This document shows, piece by piece, positions 25,770 to 37,252 of a DNA stretch of 64,000 nucleotides. Below the pieces are notes generated by a model. The model had not been told where the DNA came from. It saw nothing but the letters and a program-made list of their open reading frames with translations, and made no database searches. The translations under genes were made by a program, and so were the position numbers. Every line of letters begins with the position of its first letter. The stretch's first letter is position 1. Source of the stretch: Papaver somniferum (lineage: Eukaryota > Streptophyta > Magnoliopsida > Ranunculales > Papaveraceae); assembly GCF_003573695.1 (NCBI RefSeq), contig NC_039362.1, positions 180,057,690-180,121,689 of the forward strand, written 5' to 3'.

Positions 25770-26240
25770 TGTAGGATCAGAATCTCGCAACAATAATGTC
25801 TCAGCGAAATTATTAATGACACAGCACAATAGCGTCGCAGAATAATTTCAGGAAGAATATAACAAACGACGTCATCTAGGATCATGAGAAAAGTGTAATA
25901 GTCCTGCGAAAATTAGAGAGCTTGCGAAATTAACATTTGTAAGGTTGCGAGAATGTCGCAAACCATATCCGAAAATAAAGGATAGATTAGCTGTCATCCA
26001 CTATGTATTTCCCTATAAATAGTCGTTCAAGTTGTAAAAAGAGGGGAGAGATCTTTTTTGTGTAAGAAACAAGTAAACAGGAGAGAGAAAGTTTAGAGCA
26101 GAGATCATTCTTTAATGCTTTATATTTTCTTGTAAGAACATCCAAAGATTACTCAATAAAATTAAGAATATAAACCTAAAATGAGTTGATTAATGATAAA
26201 ATCACATGAAGAGTGTAGTGCAGGATTTCCTGCAACTACA
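25770..26240 (+). repeat. 3' LTR of the gypsy-type element
   Basis: Begins TGTAGGATCAGAATC and ends CTGCAACTACA. It is 471 bp like its partner. It also carries the promoter side of the antisense gene, whose start codon lies 370 bp inside the element from here. Confidence 0.92.
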
Positions 26241-26714
26241 GTTGCAGAATCATCCAATCTGATATTTGAAATCTCAAACCTCACCTGGACGAGAACATTG
26301 GGTCTGTATATGGTAATCTTGCAACCTGAGCTCCATAATAGGTTGCAGAATCCACTCAAGATCCATCGAATCTGATATTTGACATCTCAACTTCACCTGG
26401 ACGAAAAAATTGGGTCAGTATATGGTAATCTTGCAACCTGAGTTCCATAATAGGTTGCAGAAAAATCCAATATGATATTTGAAATCTCAAACCTCACCTG
26501 GACGAGAACATTGGGTCTGTATATGGTAATCTTATAACTTGATTTCCATATATAATAGGTTGCATAATCCACTCAGGATCCGTCCAATCTGATATTTGAC
26601 ATCTCAAGCCTCACCTGGAAGAGAATATTGGGTATGTATATGGTAATCTTGCAACCTGAGTTCCATTATAAGTTGCAGAATCCACTCTGGATCCATCCAA
26701 TCTGATATTTGACA
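26241..26714 (+). repeat. Dimeric satellite array, right part
   Basis: Continues the 101/112-bp array; landmarks are at 26302, 26414, 26515 and 26632. With the element and one duplication removed, the spacing across the insertion is exactly 101. Homology ends at '...gatatttgaca'. Confidence 0.9.
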
Positions 26715-29360
26715 GTTTATCATCCTTCCACTTGAGGTTAGTAATATTTGACTTGAACTGTTTCATTCCCTAGTGTATCTTTCAAGTCGTGCATATTGAA
26801 AACGTAACTGCGAAGATGTGATTGATTATACTCTAGTTAGACATAGAATTAAGGAATTACAATACGAAGTATAACGTCTATATTTTGAACTTCGTATATA
26901 AGACATCAACATAATCGTATGAATGCTATCGTGATTATGTATGGGTATGGGAGAATATTTCGTCCTAGGAACAATGTTTTACATTCGTTTAAAGGAAGTA
27001 AATTCATAAACTTGTTTATTGAATCGAAAGGGAAATCACTAGGCTTATTGGTATTATTATTCATTGAAAATCTTTTGAATTACCAATATGTGTGTTTAGT
27101 ATAACCGCTCATAACTTGTTTATGTATCTTGGTAAAACTATTCACAAGGCCTGACTGTTATATTGGTATGACTTTTATTAGTGAAACCGATCTTAAGTAA
27201 CCATCTAAGATGGTAAGATCGATATCTTGAATTTGGTGTGACTAAATACTAGCCATTTGGTAACCGATCCTAGTAAGAGGTGTGACCGATCACAAGAGAG
27301 AGTGTAATCTATCCTTGTAAGAGGTTTAACAAGTTTTAGTAAGTTGGTGTAACCGATCCTATAACTTGGTCAGCCGATCACAAGTTTTACAATAAGAAGT
27401 GGTAACCGATCCTAGTACTTAGTTAGCCATTTTATGGTAACTAGTATAACCGATCCTAGTACCCACTTGGAGGTAGAACCGAAACTTTATGTTGAGGTAG
27501 AACCGTGAAACCTATTAATGGTGATTTGATAGGAAATGAATCACATAGTTCTTGGAAGTCATATGAACCAATTCTAAACTTGTTTGGAAGTGTGGCAAAT
27601 AGGTTCCAAGATTGTAAATGTGAAAAAAGATTTACAAAGTAAAGATATCGACATACTTTGAACATGTGCATTAACTCTTATCTTTTATTGTTCAAATATA
27701 TTCCTTAATAGATAAAGGAGAACCTGGATCGAAATAAATTGAGAATCTTTTAGTTAAGGTTTTTAGTTTTTATGTGCTTTTAATTTCCAGCAATTAAAAT
27801 GCATATCTTTAGAAAATAAAAATTAATAATGTGCATTTACTAGTTGGAGATTTTCTACTGAGATTTCGGTCATTCATTGGACAGAGCATTTCCAGGAATT
27901 ATGAAAACCGATTTTGGATTTATTGCATATCTTTGAGAATATTCGGTTTTGGATATTCCTTGGTGTCCAAACTTCCTTGGTCTATAAATATTGAAATTTG
28001 GATTTTAAGCAAACTAATCCTCATAGCCAACAAAACTACCTAGTTGTGTTGTTACTGGTGGAGCCGCCTATTCGGAGAGGAAAGTAACCTAATTAGGCGA
28101 AATCTCTTACGGCCGCTCGTTTCAAGACTTCTTTGGGATTGAGAAGCTCTATTAGTACCGTTGGTGGGAAACTAGATAATTGCAGTTTATTATTAGTTTT
28201 CAATTGATAAGATTGACTAACGGTGGTTGAAATTTGATTGCACCTAGTTTGTTTATGCTTGAGAATCTTTTCTTCTGATATAAGATTCACTCAAACTAGA
28301 GAGAAGTTTCGACGGGGATCTTTAGATTGTTTGTAGATCTAAAGACGTCTTGTGATAATCCATTGTTAACAGACTATGTTCTGTGTGTGATTGATCACAA
28401 GAGATTCAAGTTGATTGTGTGCAGGTGTTTATTGAAGATCTAAGAAGATTTGATGACGAAGAAGACTTCTTATTTGGGTTCATAATCTTTGGTGTGCACA
28501 ATACTTGTTTTGGATGGAAAAGGATCCAACTATAATCGGTTTACCTTTGTGATAGATTTGATTGATTAGTTAAGTAGATCGACATCAATACGATTCTTTG
28601 TGATTCAAAGTATTGATTGCAAAATCTAGATACAATTACTTTGGTAGTTGTTATTGGATAGATCTAAGGACCTGACAAAGGAGTTTATTGGGATAAACGG
28701 AAGAGCCTTTTGTCAAACTCATATCACGTTTTTTGAAAAGAGTTGTTAACGAACAGATTTGTTGTTCCTTTACTGTTTGGAATACGAACCAAAGGAATTG
28801 TTCCAAGTGCGTGACTTATTACAAGCTGGAGGCGCAGGGATACAGACGGAACTAGGTGAACTATAGGTTTAGTTGCTTGGTCTTAACTATACGAAGTTGG
28901 TTTAAATTTTGTATAGCGGCTTAATCCTGAGAGTATTCAATTCTGGATAAGGTCCAGGGGTTTTTCTGCATTTGCGGTTTCCTCGTCAACAAAATCTTGT
29001 TGTGCCTTTTACTTTTCTATTTCCACAATTATAATTGTTTTATTATAATTAAAAGTAAAATACACAAACGTTAATTCCTATTTACTTGATAGCAATCCTA
29101 TTGTGTTTGGTTAAGTCTGAACCTATTATCAAGTAAACATATTTCGTTGTTGTATTGTCTCGATATTGTATCCATAGTCAATCACACAAGTTATCTTGTT
29201 GTCGTATTATCTCGATCTCGTATTCATAGACGATCACACGAAGTGTGAGCCGATTAGTTATATTGTCTCGACTCAGTCCATAGACAATCACTTTCGGAGA
29301 AAGGACTTATAGGTGGAAAAGTTTTAGATTGAGGTATATTTGGATACCCTCGTCTTTTCA
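26715..29360 (+). repeat. Diverged copia-type LTR (LTR-2), probably solo
   Basis: Ends '...ccctcgtcttttca' and has TATA-like 'tctataaatattg' near 27981. It shares the block 'tttttctgcatttgcggttt' (28960-28979) with LTR-1, but little else, so it is a different family. No primer site follows; CACTA-1 sequence resumes instead. The upstream half has many 'accgatcc' words (27188-27460). The left boundary is not resolved. Confidence 0.5.
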
Positions 29361-29394
29361 GAAGTTATTTACGGGGTTTTTCATCCATTGTTAC

Positions 29395-29997
29395 CAAGAA
29401 TCAAGCAATACAAGGAAAATTTGGTTCTTCAATAGCCACGAGTATAAAAGCCAATTCATTTACTCCAGCTGGTAATGAAGGCGGGATGGACAAGATCCAA
29501 GAGGAGTTAAGTGTTCTCTCAAAGGTGAGCTTCAATCTATAATTCATTTACGTCCTTAATTTTTATAGTTAGTTTTGTAACTAAGAGATTATAATTTTTC
29601 AAATAGTGAATGGGTTGGTTTTGGTTGTAAGTTGTTTTCAGTTTCATGGCAAGCTAACAGTTTAATGTCAATTATCAAAGAAGAGCACAAGTCCCTGATA
29701 TCCATACTCCGCTCGTTCAACCTGGTGCTGCTTCTAATACTATACGTCTATACCTGTTGAAGGAGAGCCTCAAGTTTGTCTTGTTAACAGAAAAAGGGAG
29801 ACAGTCACAACAAGTTATGTGGTTACCGTCTTGTAAGGAGAAATTTGTACCGGGGTGAGTGTTGATCATGACGAGAGGAAGGTATGCATTGAGGGTATTC
29901 TTGATGTGCACTATCCTGTACCCGATGCTCCTCAAGGCCCGGACAAATGTTTCACATTGGCTGATTATGTTTTAGGTGGAATTTTAATCTAGCCTGC
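29395..29997 (+). pseudogene. CACTA-1 second gene, 3' fragment
   Basis: An exon-like piece to 29524 (IKANSFTPAGNEGGMDKIQE) ends at a good donor GTGAGC. A second segment reads VNRKRETVTTSYVV, then DERKVCIEGILDVHYPVPDA and LADYVLGGIL, with a stop replacing Trp before PANWLVL. The 'HYPVPD ... LGG' end resembles the C-terminal region of TNP1/Transposase_24-like CACTA proteins. Together with 10640-10990 it suggests one gene cut by a ~18 kb insertion. It carries several stops. Confidence 0.5.
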
Positions 29998-30217
29998 AAA
30001 CTGGTTGGTCTTGCAACCAGTAGATTAAGCAGTTTGGAACTTATCTTTTGGTGCAGCTTTCCTTACTTTTTATACATATGTTGTTGCTTATATTTTGTTG
30101 TGTTCTTTTCATTCAGTCACTCTTTAGTTAGAGTTCGTAGTTAGAGTCCTGCAAGATCTAGACTAAGCATTTTGAAACATAGTTTTTTGTGCAACTTTCC
30201 TTACACTAATATATAAG
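29998..30217. other. CACTA-1 non-coding, with a local duplication
   Basis: Two similar segments (about 30025-30075 and 30167-30210) share 'tagactaagca' and 'tgcaactttccttac' variants. No gene is seen. Confidence 0.4.
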
Positions 30218-32483
30218 AAAAAGCGGGGGTATAACAACCACACCCAATAATTAGTTTGGCAATCTATATGGACTAACTCCAATATAATTCCGAGAGAATC
30301 AACTAGACAGTCAGACTCAATCAAGGAAATATATCAAAGAGTTATATCTCATTTTTTTTAAAATAGTTTTTAATATGGAAATAATGTAAAAATAATAAAA
30401 AATTATACAAAGATTTTGGTTGGAAACTTAGCAACAAGCTGGGATCCAACACTCTTTTGAATAGCAATGCCTAGTCTATGAAAAATAAAGCTACCAAAAC
30501 CACTACTAGCGTCATTACTAATTAAAAAATTCTTCATACACTTGAAAAAACACAAAGTAATCAACAAATCAACAGGAAGGAATCCATGAACTGACTGATA
30601 TGAGAATCACTTGAACGGTACCAAAGACCAATGTCCAAGTGTCAATCAATTTCTATCCAACAAACAAGGTCGGATTTCTCAATTTATTGAATTACGCACA
30701 ATCTGTGATATTTCAATTATAAAGATAAACAATACAATGTGGAAAAGAAATAACACTGACACCAGAATTTTTTTTAACGAGGAAACCGCAAATGCAGAAA
30801 AGCCCCGGGACCTAGCCCAGAATAAACACACACTGATTATAAGTTGTTACACCAATTTCCTACTACCTATTTGGACTAGATATAATACCAATTCTTCAGT
30901 TGTATTCAAGCACTTGTAGAACTCCTAGAAGAACACCGATTCTCTTTAGGAATTCTTCTCGTAAATTTTCTAGCATAACACAAATTCTCTTTAGAATTTA
31001 TTCTCGAAAATCTTCTGGAAGAACAGAGTTCTCTTCAGAAGCACTCTCAAAAATCTTCTAGCAGAATGTTAGTTCTCTTTAGAAGAAGCAACAACACGTT
31101 GATACTTTTCGATCTTTTTGTTTTCACAAAACACTGATTTGATCAAGGTTTTGGAGATCTTGTGTTTGTTTTGATAAAAATAATTACTAGGTGTAATATC
31201 AAAACAAAATTGTAGATTAGGGTTTATTATACTCTTCAAATATAGGAAGAGAAACCTAATGATTCTACAACAAGAACAACTAGAATAAATCTAGAGATAT
31301 CTTGTTTAAAACTTCTTAAGGATTTTTACGAAATACCTTAATCGAAGTTTCTTTCTAGCTTCTGATTTCGACTAACAAGTGTTGGTATACGATCGGAAAC
31401 TGAAATCTACCAAAACCTAGGGTTTATGATCAACAACTCTTGAATGGTTATATATCAGAAGAGAAAACCTTAGAATAGACAAGAGATGAAAACCTTGATC
31501 AATTATAAGTTGTAAAAACAATCACGAAGATTATTATCAACTTGGATTTGTGATCCCCAATACAAAGACTTTTATCTCACTCTTGTTCACAAAGAACAAA
31601 AGACATGGAAAACAACATGTGAAGCCTACGCCAATTTTCCAAAGGGATGAAAAGGTTTAGCATTCACGAACTCTTTATTTATAGTGAATAAGTTAGCTTG
31701 AAATCTAAGCTAGGGTTTAGGCTATTTTCCTTTTTCAAGACTCTCCTAATTATGGGAGTCTTTCCTAAGTTACAAATATCTTGCGTAAATAATTAAATAA
31801 ATAATTATTAGCATATATTGTATTTATGTGAATAAATCACATTTTAACTTAGGCAGGAATTAAAAGATATCACAAACACTTTAATATGGTAATCAATTAT
31901 GTTTGGATTAGTAGCCATCTAGCCTAAATAAGGAAACATCAAAAACTTGACTAAAAAAGGCTTCTAGTCACGTAATTGGGCTCAAGTCTGTGAACCATTA
32001 CAAACAGTTCATGGATTGTTTCTTACTAACGAACTGCAACAGTTTCAGCAACGCTTATAATTATTGCTTTAATAATTCACTCATAACTTCATCGTTATAA
32101 CTCATAATTGAGTGATTCTTGGCTCGTTGAATTCGTAAGCTCATTCACTGTAACATGAGAACCTTTCCAGGGATAAATATTATTGTCACAAAAGTCGTAG
32201 CTCAAATAACCTCGAGTAAATATACATAAATGTACATTTACAGTCATAGGAATTGTTCCATAGAGTGAGGATTTGTTTCGATAGATTAGAAAGGTATAAT
32301 TGAACAAGAATCAAAATGAAATCAACCACTACATACCTTTGTTGATGAAGTCCTTGTTGATGTCTTCTTGTAGTATTCAGTCTTCATTCTTCAAGGATAG
32401 CTTCGATTCTACTTCTTAGACCTAATCTAGTATACTAAATCAAGAATGCATTTTGGAAACTAGAATTGAAAACTAACTTGACA
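30218..32483 (-). repeat. Inverted copia LTR (LTR-3)
   Basis: Read on the minus strand it begins TGTCAAGTTAG and ends CCCCCGCTTTTT. It has the shared block near 30780-30815 ('aacgaggaaaccgcaaatgc' on the plus strand). Its 3' end is roughly 80% identical to that of LTR-1 over the last ~150 bp by eye, so it is a related subfamily. No target duplication or internal region is seen; a solo LTR is likely. Confidence 0.6.
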
Positions 32484-35400
32484 TACCAACGCTAGTGGGT
32501 TCAACCGAGAAATGATTTAACAGTATACATACTGCTGCTTATATTTTATGGAGTCTTTTTTCACTCTCTAGCTAGAGTGTACCCTAGAAAAGTTCCTTTC
32601 AGTTTTCTGTCACTTTAAACATTTCTTAAAAATACACTTCTGACAGTGTATCGGGTTGTACTCCTTTGTGTATATCTATATATGGATGTCTTTTATTTAC
32701 TTGCTTTTATTTGTCCCCCTCCCCTTTTTAAATCTGCCATTTTAAATGTCGGTCCCTATCCCGGGTAAAGGAGGAGGGAAGAGGGGAAACCTTGTATCCT
32801 CATCTGATATTTCATATCGTTTTTTTGTCTGTTTTCAGGAACTTTGGTGGAAAATATTTAGAATACGGAAGTTTATCAGTATGTTTCTTTCATATATGCA
32901 ATTCCCATGAGCATAGGATACCGCAGGTCGCCTTTTTAATCTCAGGTTTTTAACCGAACCGGGTGAAACCGGATAAAATTAATGTTTTCATTTGGTTCTT
33001 AATATGTGAAAACTGAGTACTTCCGTTTCGGTTATGACAAAAACCATACCCAACCGAACCATCATTGTTATAAAAAAAGGTGGTGTTTGTCTCCTTGATC
33101 AAAGAGTCAAAAAGTGGACAGGATTCACCGAAAAGGGCCATCTCGCGGTCGGGATCGTTCGTATTTCGTTTGACTTGGACGGCTAGGAAAATTTCAATAT
33201 CGGTACGGGATGGGAATGTGGGTCAAAAAGAGTAATTTGGGACCGTCGATTGTCACTTCAGATTCGAGCCCGAGAAGAAACTCTCAAAATCTTCGCGATC
33301 TCATTATTAAAATCAAAACACTGAGTTTCTTTAGACTTGAGCAGAGAAACCAGAGAAGTGAGTTGTTTCCATCGTATGATCTCTTCAAATATGTCATTTG
33401 CTTATTCAGCTACCATGTATCTAACCGATAATCATTAGTTTTGCAAGGTTTCATGGATTCTAACACCCGAAGCTGGAGATTACCTATTATGGACAAAGTT
33501 GGCAAGTTATTTTACTCTCAGGTTTGTTTCATTACCTATCATGATCTCTTCAAATTTTTTCGTGTACTTAATTGAAAATATTCAGTTCACCTATATGCGT
33601 TTGCTGGTATATGACAGGAGACAGTGTTGGCTTTGCAAAGCTGTACAGAGATGGAAAAAACTTGTAACCAAGATCATCTTATTGAAATAAGTTTATCCAT
33701 TATCTTGCATAGCGTTGCAGGACCTTGAAAGAGAAATGCCAGAGTTATGGTGAAATAACTTGACATTGTTTGTCCTCAAAGCCGCAGAAGTATCACAAGC
33801 TAGAAGTATCTTATTCTCGTATCTAATTATGTTGTTGAGTAAGCTCTTACCACATATGTTCATTCTTTTCAAGTATGTGTTTTGCATGATTTCTGCCAAA
33901 AGGTACAACTTACTACCATCTAGTTTTCGGAGTGGAGAAGTTATGGTCGTTATGTTTGCTGTAATTGAAGGTGATAAATGCAGCTAACCCGACGAGAAAA
34001 ATATTCTCCTCTATAATTTAACTGGTGACTGAACTATTATAATTATTAGTTTCCTTGTTATCGTTCACTACCTCCGGCTGATACACCTACATGATACAAT
34101 TCTCTTTTTGTTTTGTGAGGTTTCACTGATGCTAACACCTGAAGATGGAGAATACCTACTGCAGAGAAAGTTGACAAGTCATTGTAATATCAGGTTTGTT
34201 TTCCTTACCTATTGTGATCCCTTCAAGTATGTGTTTCACATGATTCCTTCCAAAAGGTACAACTTACCAATGTAATTCTAGTTGGTGGGTAAACTCTTGA
34301 CACATTAGACTTTCTTGCATTACTTACTGAAAATTTGGTTCACTGATGGTACCATTATCTTTGTTTTTCGAGAATTCTTTGATACGAATACCTGAAGCGG
34401 ATCAGTCCCACTGTGTGGGGTCAACCATGAAGCTAGATAAACAAGCGAGACAGTGTTGGCCTTGCAGTGCTGTACCAAGCGATGGAAAGAACTTGTACCA
34501 AGCGAGACATTCTTTTCTATACTTTAATTAATTGATGAGTAAAGTCCTGATATATCAGTGCATTGTTTGTTGTCATCTTAATTTAACATATGAAACCATG
34601 TATATAAATTTCCAGTGACAATTCTGTCAAATATAAACTTTTGATGCTTAGGTTGTCATGTTCATATAAAAACAGTGAGAATGTATGCATTAGAAACTTG
34701 CTTATATTAGAAACTGCTGAAACACACAAGCTTAACATAGGGAACCATGTATTTTTTTTTGCTTCAAGTAGTTGTTTCACACTCACATATACTTAGGTAT
34801 CTGAATGAATGATGAGACAAATCTTGGTTCAATTGGTTGGTCTATAATGAGAAGTATGTATTGCAGGATGACAATGAACATGTAAATAAATTTCCGAAAT
34901 TACTGAATGAATCTTTCTCTCCTATGAGAGTTGTTTCTAATTTGAGTTTCTGTTTCATTTTCTTGTTTTGTCAGGATACTGGAATAGATGGCAATAGTTG
35001 ATGCCATGAGCTTCTTAAGTCTACTTTGATGTCAAGGGACGACTTCTTTTGGCTGATCATGAACAACTTTTTTCAGCCAAGGTATAATGCAGAACAACAT
35101 TTTTATATTTAGAAACTACTGAAAAACACAACCCTTGTCATTTGATTATAACCATATGGGGAACCATGTATTTTTTTTAGGCTTAAGAAGTTCTTTCAAT
35201 GTAAGAATGATAATCGTATATACGTGCGTATGTGAATGAATGAGGAGACAAACCTTGGTTCAATTGGTTGTTGTATAGATTTTTGAATGAATGAATTCCT
35301 TGTGCTGCTAGAATGATAATGTATGTATGGTAGAATGAGAAATGAATTGCAATGCAACTTCAGAAAGCAACTGTATTGCCACTTCAGAAATGGATTGCAT

Positions 35401-35519
35401 CGCATTGCAGGGTCCAATTATGGGAGCTTATTTATAACAGTAAAAAATGCTATTTTTTTTTTTTTGAGAACTGTTTTTTTTTACCAATGTCGAATCAACG
35501 TTATAAAATATGTTAGTAA
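32484..35519. other. CACTA-1 interior with duplicated cassettes, no intact gene
   Basis: Short frames only. Several stretches are duplicated: 33445-33525 with 34118-34200, 33615-33677 with 34440-34508, 33873-33917 with 34229-34270, and about 34660-34850 with 35090-35280. They look like decayed exon/intron cassettes of an unrecognised sequence. Confidence 0.45.
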
Positions 35520-36150
35520 TTAGCACACCTGGACAATTCATTACTGTTACAATCAATCGTCAACGTCTAAAGCTGTTAGTTCATATGTTACAAATGATAG
35601 ACACGTGGGAAACGGCAAACATTACAGTCAGCTGTTACGAATCGAATCGTTACAACAATCTGTTATATCCAAAACGTTACAATCAATCATCAACGTTTAA
35701 AGCCGTTACTTTACACGTTACAACCGATTAACACGTGTCGTACGATAGCCGTTACACTGAGCTATCACGGTTGCGGATCGTTACAATAACCGTTAAATCC
35801 AATCTGTTACAATCAACTAAACAACGATTAAAATCGTTGTTGTAGCTGTTGCAAGGAAGGAAAGGTGGCAATAAGTCAACTGTTACACACAAACTCACTG
35901 TTACAGTATTTGTTACACCGAACTGTTACAGACTAACCGTTACGATCTGCGCAATAATTGCTATTCGTTACAACAAAATGACATCATATTAATCTTGTGC
36001 TGACTAGATAATCGTTGGTGAATGAAACCGTTATTTAGTAAGTATTTATTGTAACGAAATGAACTGTTGACAAAATATTGTAACACTAATAATAACGGCA
36101 CATTTCCAACGATTTTTTGACATTACAATAGATACTAAAGTTTTTTCAAC
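35520..36150 (+). repeat. CACTA-1 right subterminal repeat cluster
   Basis: About twenty copies of a GTTAC core (cgttacaa, ctgttaca, ccgttac), mostly in one orientation, lie in ~630 bp next to the right terminus. Such clusters are the binding sites of the element's own proteins in CACTA families. Confidence 0.7.
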
Positions 36151-36151
36151 G

Positions 36152-36178
36152 TTACAAAATCCCTGATTTCGTGTAGTG
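36152..36178 (-). repeat. CACTA-1 right terminal inverted repeat
   Basis: On the minus strand it reads CACTACACGAAATCAGGGAT. It matches the left end at 5139 with few differences. The flanking bases are aag. Confidence 0.6.
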
Positions 36179-37036
36179 AAGATTAATTTCATGAAACCCT
36201 AATTCCTTATGTTTCCCAATTAATCTTCTTCTATGAAGCCTAATTTTCGAACTAGTAGAATAATCTTCTTCTTCAGAACATATGCTTAAAACCCACCTCA
36301 ATTGATACCTCAAAGCAAACCTTCATCAATTTAACAGAACCCTAACCTTTGTTACGTACTCTCCAATTTATCATTTCTTCGTCTTTCAGGCTTAACCAAT
36401 CACAACATCATCGGCTACTCCTTCGATTAAAAAACTACAAGCTTCCTATGAACCATTTTCGACAAATTTAAACTCAAATATTTGGAACTGAATTCGACGG
36501 AGAAAAGGAGAGGAAGGACCGAAGAACGAGATGAAGAAAAAAATAGAAAAAAACTTTATTCGACATATTTTGGGATAAGACCAAAATAATTAATGAGATA
36601 CCCGCTCGATTGGATATGGGTAGACACACGATGCTCAGAGAATATAACTTTGTTTCCTTAATAGCATTCAATGTCAAATGACCATTTTACCCTTTATGCC
36701 TACTGGATGATTTCTTCTTCGTTCGGTATCCGAATGACGAGTTCGAGTAGTCCATTTCACATAAATTTTTGAGACCTATATAATGGTACTAGTTTCGTAT
36801 CTAAATCATTGTTATATTAATTCCTATTAATTTAAAATTTATATTCAGTTAATCGAGTTAATAGTGGCTAAATCGCCTCTTAACTGGTCTAATAGCATTG
36901 ACGAGCTTGAGGGTCTTTACATATTAACTCCCCTACAATACCAAATATAAGCTCCTCTATTTCTGCTAACCAACAAACCCATTAAAAAAATTGGATCATT
37001 TGAGATGGCAATGTTGGGGAAAAAAAGTTTGTATAA
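36179..37036. other. Intergenic between transposons
   Basis: No gene recognised. It contains 'aaaccctaattcc' words similar to the left flank of CACTA-1, so it is probably part of the original insertion target. Confidence 0.5.
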
Positions 37037-37243
37037 GTTGAGCCAGAGATTTAATGTGATCTCAATGGATGAGAACACAAGAGAATACATGTATATTTAT
37101 ATACCAAAGATTACAATAGAAATTCCTTTGATACAATGAATATAAGAGATACAACATATATTAAGTTTGGTTACAAGATATAACTTATTAGCAAAACCAT
37201 AACATACGTGACTTAATTAGTCACGTCTATTTTATGTTTAACA
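37037..37243 (-). repeat. Copia-2 3' LTR and adjacent purine tract
   Basis: Minus-strand start TGTTAAACATAAAATAG follows the purine tract GAGGGGGAG (37252-37244). It shares 'tacgtgacttaa', 'aagtttggttacaagata' and 'gagatttaatgtg' with the partner LTR. Confidence 0.8.
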
Positions 37244-37252
37244 CTCCCCCTC

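Larger units (their letters stand above)
17335..26240 (+). mobile_element. Gypsy-type element: gag-protease only plus antisense spliced gene
   Basis: A complete element of 8,906 bp with two 471-bp LTRs (about 13 differences, ~97% identity by eye). It has a primer site, a purine tract and 5-bp target duplications gttgt/gttgc (17330-17334 and 26241-26245). The order is LTR, gag, zinc knuckle and protease, GC-rich spacer, antisense six-exon gene, purine tract, LTR. No reverse transcriptase, RNase H or integrase motif is seen, so it must depend on pol from elsewhere. The gag style and the antisense ORF point to the Tat/Ogre/Retand group; the missing pol makes it a TR-GAG-like form. It sits inside the satellite array. 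Confidence 0.9.
5139..36178 (+). mobile_element. CACTA-1: large CACTA transposon with nested LTR elements
   Basis: The left end begins CACTACACGAAATC and the right end is its reverse complement. The two ends match, with few differences, for about 27 bp and show further similarity beyond ('gtatctatt'). The flanking 3-bp sites are aaa (left) and aag (right), one mismatch from a CACTA-type duplication. The interior holds CACTA genes: a TNP2-type transposase (6009-9550) and the two halves of a second gene. Removing the nested block 11477-29360 and the LTR at 30218-32483 leaves about 10.9 kb, a normal size for this class. The pairing of two ends so far apart is inferred; they could belong to two related copies. 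Confidence 0.55.

Noticed and set aside
16623..26714. The satellite as a CRISPR-like array
   Set aside because: Whole units repeat without unique spacers, the units are 101/112 bp, and this is plant DNA.
26862..26897. loxP-like inverted repeat (atacgaagt ... acttcgtat)
   Set aside because: The arms are only 9 bp, face outward compared with loxP, and the spacer is 18 bp, not 8. It lies in AT-rich LTR sequence, so chance is likely.
11477..29360. LTR-1 and LTR-2 as the two LTRs of one copia element
   Set aside because: Outside a ~30-bp block and general layout they do not align, and their starts and ends differ; a pair from one insertion would be nearly identical.
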